Positions 27,270 through 36,513 are shown, numbered from the stretch's first letter. The stretch is DNA of 64,000 nucleotides from Leptolyngbya sp. FACHB-261 (GCF_014696065.1 NZ_JACJPL010000028.1:1-64000), one strand, 5' to 3'. Notes: generated from the letters alone by a model not told the origin. Made by a program: numbers and translations.

Positions 27270-27503
27270 TTAGCGTAGGACATCCGATTGTGGGGGTGTA
27301 GCAACGTAGGAGTTCTGCTTCGCCGAAGTGCCTAGGTAATAGCCCAAACCAAAAGTCAAGGTAGTGAGAACAATGACACCTGCTGCCCATAAAAGGCGAC
27401 GGCTCAAGGACGTCTTGCGGTAGGTCAGATAACGGCGATACTGCACTTCGTCAGTGAACCGATAGCTCAGCTTTTGGCAATCATCAGGCAAAGGGGAAGA
27501 CAT
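27270..27503 (-). CDS. Small membrane protein
   Basis: 77 residues. The polar N-terminal half (MSSPLPDDCQKLSYRFTDEVQYRRYL) is followed by a membrane helix at about 37-58 (LLWAAGVIVLTTLTFGLGYYLG) and a short tail. GAGAG-type ribosome site upstream. Family not recognised. Confidence 0.6.
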   Translation of the reverse strand: MSSPLPDDCQKLSYRFTDEVQYRRYLTYRKTSLSRRLLWAAGVIVLTTLTFGLGYYLGTSAKQNSYVATPPQSDVLR

Positions 27504-27706
27504 GCTCTACTCTCTGATTCAGTACTGGATGGTCAGCTGGCCCAACCCCACTTTGTGAGGGCCAGCATAGATTGGTCAGCCACTCAATAAGCACTGCTCC
27601 CACTGGTAAACACCTAAATTCTTAGACATTCTTAGACAGCTTTAGGAGAACTCAAGGTGAACCAGTGAGAGCAGCATCCTGCCAAGCCTTGAAATCCTCG
27701 AGACGG

Positions 27707-27790
27707 CTACATGCCGTTGTCCTTGAGCAATCGGTCGCTGGCCATTACCAAGCTGGTGCCGACCAAAACAATTAGGATGAGGGCAGACAT
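27707..27790 (-). CDS. Very small membrane protein (27 aa)
   Basis: ATG 27790, preceded by AGGAG about 4 bases upstream, opens a 27-codon frame reading MSALILIVLVGTSLVMAS then DRLLKDNGM and a TAG. One hydrophobic helix with a short charged tail resembles the small subunits of photosynthetic complexes in size and layout, but I do not recognise it as any known Psb, Psa or Pet subunit. The ribosome site and composition make it likely to be real. Confidence 0.5.
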   Translation of the reverse strand: MSALILIVLVGTSLVMASDRLLKDNGM

Positions 27791-28119
27791 AGGGGCTCCT
27801 GAAACTTCACAGAGAACAGAGTTGACCGAATGCTCAGGAGCTTAGGGTGGTCCAAGTGGGCATCGAGCACCGAAACACTCGAGGGACAGCAATGGGTTCC
27901 AGCTCTGGAGGTAACAGCTGACCTGAGCCATTTAGAGATCAGTCTACCGGTAGATGCAAGTTTGAGAATAAGTAAATTTCCCTATTTTGGGGAATTGACA
28001 GGCTATTAGAATTTTCTGGACCCAGAAGTGAGGAGCTCAGCCTCACGCTGTGAGATTCGAGTCGTTCCGAGTTGGCAAGCCACACGTTATTCTGGAACCG
28101 CGCCCCCTGACAATGCTCT

Positions 28120-29352
28120 ATGCGCTTCTCCCTTGCTGTCCTGGTTACTTGGATCCTGCTTGCGCCTCTTGCCTCGGTTACTCTTGCTGACCCCGTACCA
28201 GTACGGAAACACCCCGTCCATCCTGAGCCTCTGCCGCCGGTCTACGTTCCGCCCAATCCCAGTCCGAACTATCCTCCTGACGTCCTACCTGTTGCTCGGA
28301 GTCTTAGTCCACTGGAGTTGAGGGCTCTTAGAGAACAAGCTGAGCGCCTTCAGGGCTTGGGAACTGCCCAGGTGCGAGCGAAAAATACCACCACTGCTTT
28401 CACAACCTGGCGAGAGGAACTGGCTATTCGTCACCGCATTGGTGACCGCACAGCAGTAGCCAACACACTAGGCCGCATTGGTGTAACCGCTAGACAAGCT
28501 CAGCAAAGCGTCCAGCTTCAGTTTGCGTCTCAAGGACTCCAACAGCTGCTCACCCAAGCTGATCAACAGGGGCCACCCTTAGGGCTAAACACACTTCGGG
28601 CTATTGCTAGTGCCTATGAGCAGATGGTTCTAGCCTTGCCTGCGATTGCTGTTCATGAGCGCTTACTGGCTCAGCAACGAGCTAGAGGCAACCGAGCTGG
28701 AGAGATTGCCAGTCTCACAGCTCTAGGCCGATTAAATAACGCTAGTTTTCGGTTTGCTGAGTCGGCTGCTGCCAACGAGCAGTTGCTCCAGTTGCTCCGT
28801 GGTCAGGATTCAGTTGGCGAGTTAGCTACCCTCAGGGAGCTAGAGCATTCTTATAGTGAGCTTGACGATCATCGTCGAGGTTTGGTTGTGCGGCAAGCTT
28901 TAGTCGCCCTCTATCAGCAACGCCAGGACTTAGCACAACTGCCGCCTTTACAAATTCGCCTAGCAGAAGACTACCTGGCACTTGATCAACCCGATCAAGC
29001 CCTGCAAACTTACCAGGAAGCCTTCGCACTGTCTCGCTCGCTTAGCCAGTTCTACCGCGCCAGCGAGAGTTTGGCCCAGCTAGCCCAACTTTACAGCGGC
29101 CAGAAGAACTACCCGCAAGCGCTTAGAGCTTACAATCTGCTGCTCCAAGTGCAACAGCAATCCGATAACCGCTTAGGCCTGCTAGACACCTATGCAGCCC
29201 TTGGGGATCTATACGCTGCCCAGGAGCAGTACACCCCTGCTCTTGCCGCCTACCAGCAGGGACTTGATATTGCTCAGAGTTTTGGCAATCATCGTCTGGC
29301 CCCTCTGCGCGACCGAATTGCCCGAGTGCAGGCAGCTCAGGACCAACCCTAA
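28120..29352 (+). CDS. Secreted TPR repeat protein
   Basis: 410 residues. A signal peptide (about 1-23, ending LADP) and a Pro-rich stretch (about 25-55) precede a helical TPR array from about residue 65 to 405. Clear repeats include QALQTYQEAFALSRSL, ALRAYNLLLQVQQQS and PALAAYQQGLDIAQSF. A periplasmic protein-protein interaction role is likely. It converges on the gas vesicle operon, separated by the gvp terminator. Confidence 0.8.
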   Translation: MRFSLAVLVTWILLAPLASVTLADPVPVRKHPVHPEPLPPVYVPPNPSPNYPPDVLPVARSLSPLELRALREQAERLQGLGTAQVRAKNTTTAFTTWREELAIRHRIGDRTAVANTLGRIGVTARQAQQSVQLQFASQGLQQLLTQADQQGPPLGLNTLRAIASAYEQMVLALPAIAVHERLLAQQRARGNRAGEIASLTALGRLNNASFRFAESAAANEQLLQLLRGQDSVGELATLRELEHSYSELDDHRRGLVVRQALVALYQQRQDLAQLPPLQIRLAEDYLALDQPDQALQTYQEAFALSRSLSQFYRASESLAQLAQLYSGQKNYPQALRAYNLLLQVQQQSDNRLGLLDTYAALGDLYAAQEQYTPALAAYQQGLDIAQSFGNHRLAPLRDRIARVQAAQDQP

Positions 29353-29392
29353 GTCCGCCCTAAGTTCTTAGAGCTACAAAATCATTGGCACC

Positions 29393-29418
29393 AAAAAACC
29401 TGCCGACGTATCAGCAGG
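29393..29418 (-). terminator. Terminator of the gas vesicle operon
   Basis: On the minus strand, CCTGC pairs with GCAGG around a CTGATACGTC-type loop, followed by TTTTTT (plus-strand A-run 29393-29398). It lies about 30 bases after the gvpJ stop, so the gvp transcript ends here rather than running into further gvp genes. Confidence 0.8.
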
Positions 29419-29447
29419 TAGGAGAAGGAGCAAGAGGGCATAGAACC

Positions 29448-29837
29448 TCAATCTTGGGCAAACCGTTCGGGTTCAGCCAGGGACGGCTTTGGTTCCGGGA
29501 CTTGGGACTCAGCCAATCTACGCTCAAGGCTATCAATGCGAGCCAAGAGTTGTTGGTTTGTCTGAACCAACTCTTGAGCCCGGGAGCTCAGGTGCGGGTC
29601 TGACTCCCACCAGTTAATGCCGATCTCTCGAGCTTTATCAACTGAGGAGATCAACAACCGGATACGGATGCTGAGTAACTCAACTTGGCCTACCGAAATC
29701 GTGACATCCCCAGCAATCACAATGCCTTTATCCAGAACCCGCTCAAGGATATCGGCGAGGCTAGAGGCGCTGGTTGCGGTCTTCAGAGGGCTGCCAGGAC
29801 GGGGGGCAGGGGTATTGGGGAGAGTAGAGGCAGGCAT
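29448..29837 (-). CDS. gvpJ: Gas vesicle protein GvpJ
   Basis: 129 residues. The central 55 are GvpA-like (SLADILERVLDKGIVIAGDVTISVGQVELLSIRIRLLISSVDKA), the mark of the GvpA/J/M family. The sequence then leaves GvpA and has a WWESDPHLSSRAQELVQTNQQLLARIDSLERRLAE segment with coiled-coil character, as in GvpJ. GvpJ is a minor protein needed for gas vesicle nucleation. GvpM is a less likely assignment. It starts 18 bases after gvpN and ends the operon. Confidence 0.85.
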   Translation of the reverse strand: MPASTLPNTPAPRPGSPLKTATSASSLADILERVLDKGIVIAGDVTISVGQVELLSIRIRLLISSVDKAREIGINWWESDPHLSSRAQELVQTNQQLLARIDSLERRLAESQVPEPKPSLAEPERFAQD

Positions 29838-29855
29838 GGGGGCACCGAAGACAAA

Positions 29856-30761
29856 TTACGGCAGTTGATCGAGCAGGTTGCTCAAAACTTCTTTGGCATC
29901 CTCAAAGTTCCCCAAACTGTAGCGAGAGAGCAACACATCCTCGCACAGGTGACGGAAATCGTCATTTTTGCCCGAGATAATGATCTCGTGCTCTTTGGCG
30001 ATCCGCCCAATCATGAGGCAGGTTCGCAGAGAAGACGGTTGCGATTGGCCTGCACCAGCCTTAACTCCATCGAACTTCTGACGATAGGCGCGGATTAGAT
30101 GGGCAATCTTCAGCGCTTCCGTGGTGGTTAGACCCACTCGCGTCACCAGGATTGCTCGCTCTGTATCTAGATCAGGCAGACCGATATCAATGGTGATCAT
30201 CCGGTCTAGCAGCGCATCTTGGGTTTTGTGCGCTCCACAATAATCTTCAGGATTCGACGTGAAGATTGCTCGGAAGTTTTGATCAACGCGCACATATTCT
30301 GACTGATTGCTATTGGGTGGTAGAACCAGCAGCCTTTCTTCCAAAACGCTCAGCAAGACGTTATTGGCTTCAGGACGCGAGCGGTTGAATTCGTCGTAGA
30401 CCAGTGTGAAGCCTTCCCGTGCAGCCAGAGTTAAACGGGAATCTACCCACTTGTGGCGCATGTCATCTTCTACCTTCACTACCGAGTGAATGTAGTTATC
30501 AACAACGCGCTTGCGGGTGTAACCCGACTGCCCACCGATCAGGTCAGAGGAATTTAGGTCGTCATCACCGTACAGCAACATCATGGGGCGACCCATCAAT
30601 CCGGCTAGATGCATCGCGATTGTGGTCTTGCCCGTCCCAGCAGGACCCCGAAGATGGACTGCAAAGCCTGATTGCAAGTAACGCAGCGCCCGACGGCAGA
30701 TGCTATCGGTGAAGGCAGTGTTGACGAATTGACGCGGACGCGCCTGAAGCACAGTTGCCAT
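29856..30761 (-). CDS. gvpN: Gas vesicle AAA ATPase GvpN
   Basis: 301 residues, a MoxR-like AAA ATPase. Walker A is GPAGTGKTTIAMHLA (about residues 39-53). Walker B is FTLVYDEFNRSRPEANNVLLSVLEE, and a sensor-1-like FRAIFTSNPEDYCG follows. GvpN assists assembly and enlargement of gas vesicles. The length is within the family's usual range. It lies between gvpC and gvpJ, as in other cyanobacterial clusters. Confidence 0.95.
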   Translation of the reverse strand: MATVLQARPRQFVNTAFTDSICRRALRYLQSGFAVHLRGPAGTGKTTIAMHLAGLMGRPMMLLYGDDDLNSSDLIGGQSGYTRKRVVDNYIHSVVKVEDDMRHKWVDSRLTLAAREGFTLVYDEFNRSRPEANNVLLSVLEERLLVLPPNSNQSEYVRVDQNFRAIFTSNPEDYCGAHKTQDALLDRMITIDIGLPDLDTERAILVTRVGLTTTEALKIAHLIRAYRQKFDGVKAGAGQSQPSSLRTCLMIGRIAKEHEIIISGKNDDFRHLCEDVLLSRYSLGNFEDAKEVLSNLLDQLP

Positions 30762-30785
30762 GAGTAAATAAAGCGCCTTGGCTGC

Positions 30786-31946
30786 TTAGGGACTGGAAAT
30801 CGTAACTTCTTCGGGATTGACCATCTGCCGCAGAACGATCAGGATTTCAAAGGGGTCTACGCGCAGCTCTTTGGATCCTTGAGCCAGCAAATCACGGACC
30901 AATTCGCGGTTACCGACGACTTGCAGCAAAGACACTTCACTCTCCAGACGGGAAATGAAGTTGTGCACAAATTCTCGGATCTGGGAAGTGGCTACCGGAG
31001 TCTGTTGGAGATCTTCGGTTCGGCTCAGGTTTGAGGTGATGGTTATTGGCAGTGAAGACCGGGACAGCTCAGCCATTGATAGCTCTTCGAAACCACTGGT
31101 CTCGCTGCTAGCGAATCGGGCGCTGCTGCCGCCATTGCTGTGGCCGTTAGTGGGATGACCATTGCTGGCTCCAACTGTCGGGCTAGTTGCCTCACCCCAA
31201 ATGCTCTCATGCAAAGCAGTTCGAAAGATTCCCATCTCTTCGCGGAACAGTTGGAAGGCTGCTACCCGGCGCTCGCGATAGAGGACTAGCATTTGCTGGC
31301 ACTCGTTCAGCATCTGCTGGATCTGCTGGGCTCGCTCTTGACGCTCTTGGGCGCTCATCACCAAGAACGCTTGAGTTTCTTGCTTAAGTTCGCTGACCCG
31401 TTCCTGTAAGGCAACGATGAATTGAGCAAAATCCCCCAAACGCTGCTGTTCAACTTGAAGCCGGAAGGCAATGACATCCTGCTGCAATAACTGGTGAAAT
31501 TGAGCCAGTTGCTGGCTCAACTGCTCAGCCATCTCTGAACGGGTGGAACTGAAGCGAGAAAGCAGTTCAGCCGTTTCAGTTGATAGAGCTGCGTGAAACT
31601 GAGCGAGTTGCGCGGCGAGTTGCTCAGCGACCTCGGCACGGTTAGCTGTAAATTGGGCAAGCAAGTCACTAGCTGTGAATGCTAAAGATTCAATAAAAGC
31701 ACGTCGTTCAGCCGCAGCAGTAGCAGCTTGGGCCAGACGATGCTCCTCAGTTTGTTGTAGAAATGTCTCCACCGTAATAGATCGGCAGCTAGCCTCAGCA
31801 GCCCGTTCGACCTGATCCTGAGCGGCATTGGCTAGGAACTCAGCGTGTTCCTGAAGCCGTTGAGCACGGGATGCCTCAAACATCGCCTGAAGTTCTGCCT
31901 GTCGCTGTTTGCGGGCTTCTGCCCACTTTTGCGCCAGAGAAGTCAT
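30786..31946 (-). CDS. gvpC: Gas vesicle outer protein GvpC, extended
   Basis: 386 residues. At least four consecutive 33-residue repeats are visible (starting SDLLAQFTANR, AELLSRFSSTR, IAFRLQVEQQR and QAFLVMSAQER, residues about 92-225); these bind the outside of the GvpA shell and strengthen it. The N-terminal 90 residues are also helical. Unusually, a low-complexity linker (GASNGHPTNGHSNGGSS) leads to a C-terminal helical domain (about 315-380: FVHNFISRLESEVSLLQV, DPFEILIVLRQMV) that classical cyanobacterial GvpC proteins of 150-200 residues lack. AAAGGG lies upstream of the ATG. Confidence 0.85.
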   Translation of the reverse strand: MTSLAQKWAEARKQRQAELQAMFEASRAQRLQEHAEFLANAAQDQVERAAEASCRSITVETFLQQTEEHRLAQAATAAAERRAFIESLAFTASDLLAQFTANRAEVAEQLAAQLAQFHAALSTETAELLSRFSSTRSEMAEQLSQQLAQFHQLLQQDVIAFRLQVEQQRLGDFAQFIVALQERVSELKQETQAFLVMSAQERQERAQQIQQMLNECQQMLVLYRERRVAAFQLFREEMGIFRTALHESIWGEATSPTVGASNGHPTNGHSNGGSSARFASSETSGFEELSMAELSRSSLPITITSNLSRTEDLQQTPVATSQIREFVHNFISRLESEVSLLQVVGNRELVRDLLAQGSKELRVDPFEILIVLRQMVNPEEVTISSP

Positions 31947-31992
31947 GGCCCTTTACCCCAAATAGTGCATGTAGAGTTACGTCTGTGAGAGT

Positions 31993-32036
31993 AAAAAGAA
32001 AAGAAACGTAGGGGTATTGGTTTATATACCCCTACG
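31993..32036 (-). terminator. Terminator or attenuator between gvpA and gvpC
   Basis: On the minus strand CGTAGGGGTAT pairs with ATACCCCTACG (plus 32026-32036 and 32007-32017) and is followed by a T-rich TTTCTTTTCTTTTT. It lies just after the second gvpA. It would let abundant gvpA transcripts stop here, with read-through to gvpC-N-J, matching the known excess of gvpA over gvpC messages. Confidence 0.82.
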
Positions 32037-32045
32037 CAAAATCTT

Positions 32046-32264
32046 TTAAGCAGCAGGGGCAGCAGCAGTGGCGGTGAGGCCAACGGCTTCGGCGTACTTC
32101 AAGTAGGTTTCGACAGAAGCAACGACAACACGGGCCTCAATAGCCAGTAGTTCGATACCAACTAAAGAAACACGGACCCAAGCATCAACAACAATTCCTT
32201 TGTCAAGAATGCGGTCGATAACTTCTGCAAGGCTAGAGGAGGAGTTTACTTTTTCAACAGCCAT
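32046..32264 (-). CDS. gvpA: Gas vesicle structural protein GvpA, copy 2
   Basis: 72 residues, [20 protein letters not shown]..., the main shell protein of gas vesicles. The start is ATG 32264, with GGAG 6 bases upstream; longer in-frame versions are not real. The amino-acid sequence is identical to copy 1. The DNA over the coding region differs at one visible position (plus 32124 region, ACGACA versus ACAACA), which is silent. Confidence 0.97.
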   Translation of the reverse strand: MAVEKVNSSSSLAEVIDRILDKGIVVDAWVRVSLVGIELLAIEARVVVASVETYLKYAEAVGLTATAAAPAA

Positions 32265-32328
32265 GATGTCTCCGGAGGATGATTGTAAGGGGCGAGTTAG
32301 AACGGGTCGAGTACTGTACGAGCTGCAA

Positions 32329-32547
32329 TTAAGCAGCAGGGGCAGCAGCAGTGGCGGTGAGGCCAACGGCTTCGGCGTACTTCAAGTAGGTTTCGACAGA
32401 AGCAACAACAACACGGGCCTCAATAGCCAGTAGTTCGATACCAACTAAAGAAACACGGACCCAAGCATCAACAACAATTCCTTTGTCAAGAATGCGGTCG
32501 ATAACTTCTGCAAGGCTAGAGGAGGAGTTTACTTTTTCAACAGCCAT
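32329..32547 (-). CDS. gvpA: Gas vesicle structural protein GvpA, copy 1
   Basis: 72 residues identical to the downstream copy, with GGAG upstream of ATG 32547. GvpA forms the ribbed hydrophobic shell that excludes water but lets gas diffuse. Being first in the operon, it is closest to the promoter, which should lie in the 550-base gap 32548-33118. Tandem gvpA copies raise shell protein output. Confidence 0.97.
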   Translation of the reverse strand: MAVEKVNSSSSLAEVIDRILDKGIVVDAWVRVSLVGIELLAIEARVVVASVETYLKYAEAVGLTATAAAPAA

Positions 32548-33118
32548 GATCATCTCCGAAGTATTTGTGAGCTCTGGAACTGAGGTAAATGCACGGTGTC
32601 TCGACGTGATATTTAACTCAGTTCTCTAGGTAGCATTCCCCCGGTTTTCTAAGAACTAACGCAATAGCTTAAGATTTTAATTTCGTATTAGTATGCGGAT
32701 TTTGCCTTAAAAGCATGAATAATCTAGGCCTGCGCCTTCTATAAAAGCTAGTAAGATGCGGCTTGTAAAAGATCAGTTAAGTTAATGCACAGTTAATTAA
32801 AAGCAGCTTTAAGTCTTGGAAATTTTCCGGATTTCTACTGTATGACTTGTAGGGTCTTTCCGCTTCACGAGTGCGAGATTTGCCTCTGAGGATATGACGC
32901 TAGAAACCCCCCAGAGTTGCAGGAACCCCAGTTGCAGGAATCCTAATTGCAGAAATCCTGGGTGACGTGCCTGCTTCTGACCTGACAGATACAGTCCGAG
33001 ACAGGCTGGTTAGCACGCCTGAACTGGATTCGAGTATGGCTTGGGCCTGAAGCAAGGATACGAGGACAGGGAACAGACATACAGTAAATAACGAGCCTGA
33101 TGTTTGAGTTGCCCTGCC
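32548..33118. other. Divergent promoter region, gvpA and ABC exporter
   Basis: About 570 bases with no gene. AT-rich near gvpA; three imperfect copies of a GTTGCAGGAA-type unit occur at about 32913-32958. Promoters for both directions are expected here, but no confident -10/-35 pair was identified. Confidence 0.4.
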
Positions 33119-34927
33119 ATGTCCGTTTCCACAACCTCCAAAAAAACCCCTACCAGAGACCTGCGACCTAGTAGGAGTGACTGGCGGCTCCTGCTCGACA
33201 TCTGGCCTTATGCTCGCAAAAGCCGACGCCTGCTACTAATCTCTTTGATTCTGTTGGTGCCTCTGTCAGTGGCTGGGGCGATTCAACCATTGCTGGTGCA
33301 GAGAGCGATTGATGGTCCGATTAAGAACCATGACCTGGCAGGGCTGAATGGGTTGGCCATACTGTTGGCTGTGACAGTTCTGGTGCAACTGGCGTTTCAG
33401 TCGGTGCAGGGCTATTTGGTGCAAAAGGTCGGGCAGCAGATTACCGCCGCCATCCGGGAAGACCTCTTTGCCCATGTCCTATCCCTCTCTTCAAATTTCT
33501 TTGACCGTACTCCTGTGGGACGGCTGATCACGCGCTTGACTAGTGACGTGGAGGCGCTAGGCGATGTCTTTGCCACAGGTGCGGTAGGTATCGTATCGGA
33601 CCTATTTTCGTTGGTTGTAATTGCGATCACAATGTTCAGCCTGCGCTGGGACCTAGCTCTGTTGCTGACGGTGATGCTGTTGCCAGTGACAGGCGTGATC
33701 CTTTACTTCCAGCAGCAGTACCGCAAAGCCAACTACAAAGCACGGGAGGAACTGTCCACGCTGAACTCGGTGCTTCAGGAAAATATTTTGGGCGTCGGAG
33801 TGGTACAGATCTTCCGCCGAGAACGCTTCAATGCTCGCCAGTTTCATCAAATCAATGAGCGCTATGTCCGGGAAGTTGATAAGACAATTTTTCACGACTC
33901 AGCGGTGTCAGCCACCTTGGAGTGGGTTGGGCTGGCTGCTATTGCTGGGGTGCTGTGGGTAGGCGGACTACAGGTCATTAACGGCAACGCCTCGGGCACT
34001 GTAGGTGGCTTGACCTTCGGCACGCTCTCAGCCTTTGTCCTGTTCTCGCAGCGTCTGTTTAACCCACTGCGCCAGCTTGCGGAGAAGTTCACGACTATCC
34101 AGGCAGGCTTCACTGCCGTTGAGCGGATCAATGGCATTCTGCATGAACCGATTGAGATCCGGGACCCGGAGAGACCTCGCTCATTGCCTGCGGAGGGTCG
34201 AGGTGAGATTCGGTTTGAGCATGTTTGGTTCGCTTATAAGGATGAAGACTACATCTTGAAGGATCTAGACTTCACGATCCGTCCTGGCGAGAAGGTTGCT
34301 CTAGTCGGACCAACGGGGGCTGGCAAGAGCTCAATTATTCGTTTACTGGGACGCCTCTACGAAGCCACTAAGGGCCGTGTACTAATCGATGGCGTTGATG
34401 TGCGCGACATTACTCAGACCGAGCTACGCAGCCATGTTGGTGTAATTCTCCAGGATGGCTTTTTGTTCACGGGTGACATTAAAGACAACATTGCCTTGGG
34501 CGAACCTTACTCCCTAGAAGAAGTGCAGGCAGCCGCTCAGCGCATGAACGTAGACGGCTTTATTCGTCGTCTGCCTAATGGTTACCTCACACCTGTGCGA
34601 GAGCGAGGCAGTAACCTCTCGGGCGGGCAGAAGCAATTGCTGGCCTTCGCCCGCGCTGCAGTTCGTAACCCTCGGATTCTAGTGCTAGATGAGGCAACAG
34701 CAAGCCTCGATGTTGGTACTGAGGTTCTGGTGCAAGAGGCGCTAGAAAAACTGCTGGAGGGCCGCACGGCTATTATCATTGCCCACCGTCTCTCTACAAT
34801 TCGCAACGTCGATCGGATTTTAGTACTCAAGCAAGGGCAATTAGCCGAATCGGGCAATCATCGAGAGTTGTTAGAGAAGGGCGGCCTTTATGCCAGCCTT
34901 TATAAATTGCAAATGTTAGGTCAGTAG
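33119..34927 (+). CDS. ABC transporter, fused permease and ATPase (exporter type)
   Basis: 602 residues from ATG 33119. Residues about 45-330 hold six membrane helices of an ABC exporter type 1 domain. The ATPase half has Walker A GPTGAGKSS (about 397), signature LSGGQKQLLAFARA (about 500), Walker B LVLDEATASLD (about 521) and the switch His in IIAHRLSTI (about 554). It is a half-transporter that works as a homo- or heterodimer, likely exporting a lipid or hydrophobic compound. No partner half lies beside it. Confidence 0.92.
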   Translation: MSVSTTSKKTPTRDLRPSRSDWRLLLDIWPYARKSRRLLLISLILLVPLSVAGAIQPLLVQRAIDGPIKNHDLAGLNGLAILLAVTVLVQLAFQSVQGYLVQKVGQQITAAIREDLFAHVLSLSSNFFDRTPVGRLITRLTSDVEALGDVFATGAVGIVSDLFSLVVIAITMFSLRWDLALLLTVMLLPVTGVILYFQQQYRKANYKAREELSTLNSVLQENILGVGVVQIFRRERFNARQFHQINERYVREVDKTIFHDSAVSATLEWVGLAAIAGVLWVGGLQVINGNASGTVGGLTFGTLSAFVLFSQRLFNPLRQLAEKFTTIQAGFTAVERINGILHEPIEIRDPERPRSLPAEGRGEIRFEHVWFAYKDEDYILKDLDFTIRPGEKVALVGPTGAGKSSIIRLLGRLYEATKGRVLIDGVDVRDITQTELRSHVGVILQDGFLFTGDIKDNIALGEPYSLEEVQAAAQRMNVDGFIRRLPNGYLTPVRERGSNLSGGQKQLLAFARAAVRNPRILVLDEATASLDVGTEVLVQEALEKLLEGRTAIIIAHRLSTIRNVDRILVLKQGQLAESGNHRELLEKGGLYASLYKLQMLGQ

Positions 34928-35081
34928 TGAAGGTATTGTTTCGTTTGGGGTTTAAGGATGGGCTAAGTTCTTGAGCAGGTAATTCTTGGATGGGTAATTC
35001 TTCTAGCGCGGCTACTCAACTCGTGTGGCGTAGCCTCCTCAGCTCTTGACGATCCAGGTGAGGCGAGTCAACTATGGGGAC

Positions 35082-35726
35082 ATGCAAGCTGAAGAACTGT
35101 TAAGACGGTATGCGGCAGGAGAGCGGAACTTCCGAAGTGCTGACCTCTCTGGTGCAGAACTCAGCGCAACCGACCTCAGTGGCGCTTACTTGAGCGAAGC
35201 CAATTTGAGGGGAGCCTTTTTAACTGAAGCCAATCTGGCCGGTGTCAATTTGAGCAAGGCAGACCTAAGCGGTGCCGATCTGGGCAACGCTTGTTTGAGC
35301 AGTGCCAATCTGACTGGAGCCTGTCTGAGCGAGGTTTACCTGGGCCGAGCACGCCTAAACCAGGCTAAATTAACCGAAGTCTCTTTGAGCCGCGCCTATG
35401 GCTGTAGCGCCAACTTAGCGGGAGCGTACCTAATGGGCGCAGACTTAACCGACACCGATTTTAGCAGTGCTGACCTGAGCGATGCCTATCTTAGTGGCGC
35501 AGGTCTAGCTGGCGCTAATCTTCGCCGAGCCGACCTGAGTCGGGCAAAGCTCAGTGGTGCCAGCCTGAGCGAGGCCAATTTGAGTGAAGCTCGCTTGGCT
35601 GGTGCTGACTTGAGCGAGGCATATCTTGGTGGCGCTGACCTCAGTGGTGCTGACCTGAGCAATACTAATTTGAGCGGCGCTTGCCTGAGCGGCACGATCA
35701 TGCCGGACGGAACCATTCATTGGTAA
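35082..35726 (+). CDS. Pentapeptide repeat protein
   Basis: 214 residues from ATG 35082 (MQAEELLRRYAAGERNF), preferred to TTG 35046 because related cyanobacterial proteins begin with this EELLRRYAAGER segment. Almost the whole protein from residue 20 is A(D/N)LxX pentapeptides (SADLSGAELSATDLSGAYL...), expected to form a right-handed beta-helix. The function of most cyanobacterial members is unknown; some mimic DNA and bind gyrase. Confidence 0.9.
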   Translation: MQAEELLRRYAAGERNFRSADLSGAELSATDLSGAYLSEANLRGAFLTEANLAGVNLSKADLSGADLGNACLSSANLTGACLSEVYLGRARLNQAKLTEVSLSRAYGCSANLAGAYLMGADLTDTDFSSADLSDAYLSGAGLAGANLRRADLSRAKLSGASLSEANLSEARLAGADLSEAYLGGADLSGADLSNTNLSGACLSGTIMPDGTIHW

Positions 35727-35810
35727 TCCAACTGAGTTTGAGCTAGCTCCTCACCACCTTAACCGCCCATCAGCCGCCCATCAGCTGCAGGAGAAGTCGA
35801 AGGCTAGAAG

Positions 35811-36437
35811 ATGAGCAGTTACGAACTAGTTCAGATTTCTCCTGACACCATTGCGGCTAGCATCCCTGAAGTTTTCAAAACTCAAGCCAAAATTCTTGGC
35901 GGGTTTGTTGCCGTCCTATGGGTTTTAGAAATCGTTGACTCACTGCTGTTGCGAGGAGCGCTTAACCGCTATGGCATTCGGCCCCGCCGAGTAGTTGGTC
36001 TACGGGGAATTTTGTTTGCCCCTTTTTTGCATGGCGATTTAGGTCACCTAGCAGCCAACACGCCCCCTCTACTGGTTTTGGGCTGGTTCATCATGCTGCG
36101 GGACTTGAACGACTTCTGGATTGCCACACCTGTTGTCTGGTTAGTGAGCGGCCTAGGTGTTTGGCTATTGGGAGCATCTAACTCCAATCACATCGGCGCG
36201 AGTGGTCTGGTGTTTGGCTATTTGGGATTTTTGCTGTTGCGCGGTTATTTTGAGCAGAGCCCATTAGCAATTGCTTTTGCAGTGGCCGCAGGTTTGCTTT
36301 ACGGTAGTTTGATTTGGGGTGTCTTGCCCAATCAACGGGGAAAGTCGTGGCAGGGCCATCTATTTGGCTTTATCGGCGGAGGTCTAGCTGCTCGTTTTTT
36401 ACCCGAGTTACAGCAGTATTTTGCACGATTTCTATAG
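35811..36437 (+). CDS. Rhomboid intramembrane serine protease
   Basis: 208 residues with about six membrane helices. The catalytic Ser is in NHIGASGLVFG (Ser131) and the catalytic His in WQGHLFGFIGG (His183). The HGDLGHLAANTPPLL segment (about 75-89) is the HxxxHxxxN region in loop 1/helix 2. It cleaves membrane-spanning substrates; the target is unknown. A weak GAGAAG-like ribosome site precedes the ATG. Confidence 0.9.
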   Translation: MSSYELVQISPDTIAASIPEVFKTQAKILGGFVAVLWVLEIVDSLLLRGALNRYGIRPRRVVGLRGILFAPFLHGDLGHLAANTPPLLVLGWFIMLRDLNDFWIATPVVWLVSGLGVWLLGASNSNHIGASGLVFGYLGFLLLRGYFEQSPLAIAFAVAAGLLYGSLIWGVLPNQRGKSWQGHLFGFIGGGLAARFLPELQQYFARFL

Positions 36438-36513
36438 TTTTTTGGGTTCTAAAACTATTGAGGTTTTATACAGATAGACTAGTTTCCTGAAATCGATAGC
36501 CCTGGGGTCATTG

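Noticed and set aside
29448-29837. Calling this gene gvpM or gvpA
   Set aside because: It has the GvpA-like core but the long C-terminal coiled-coil extension and its position after gvpN fit GvpJ better.
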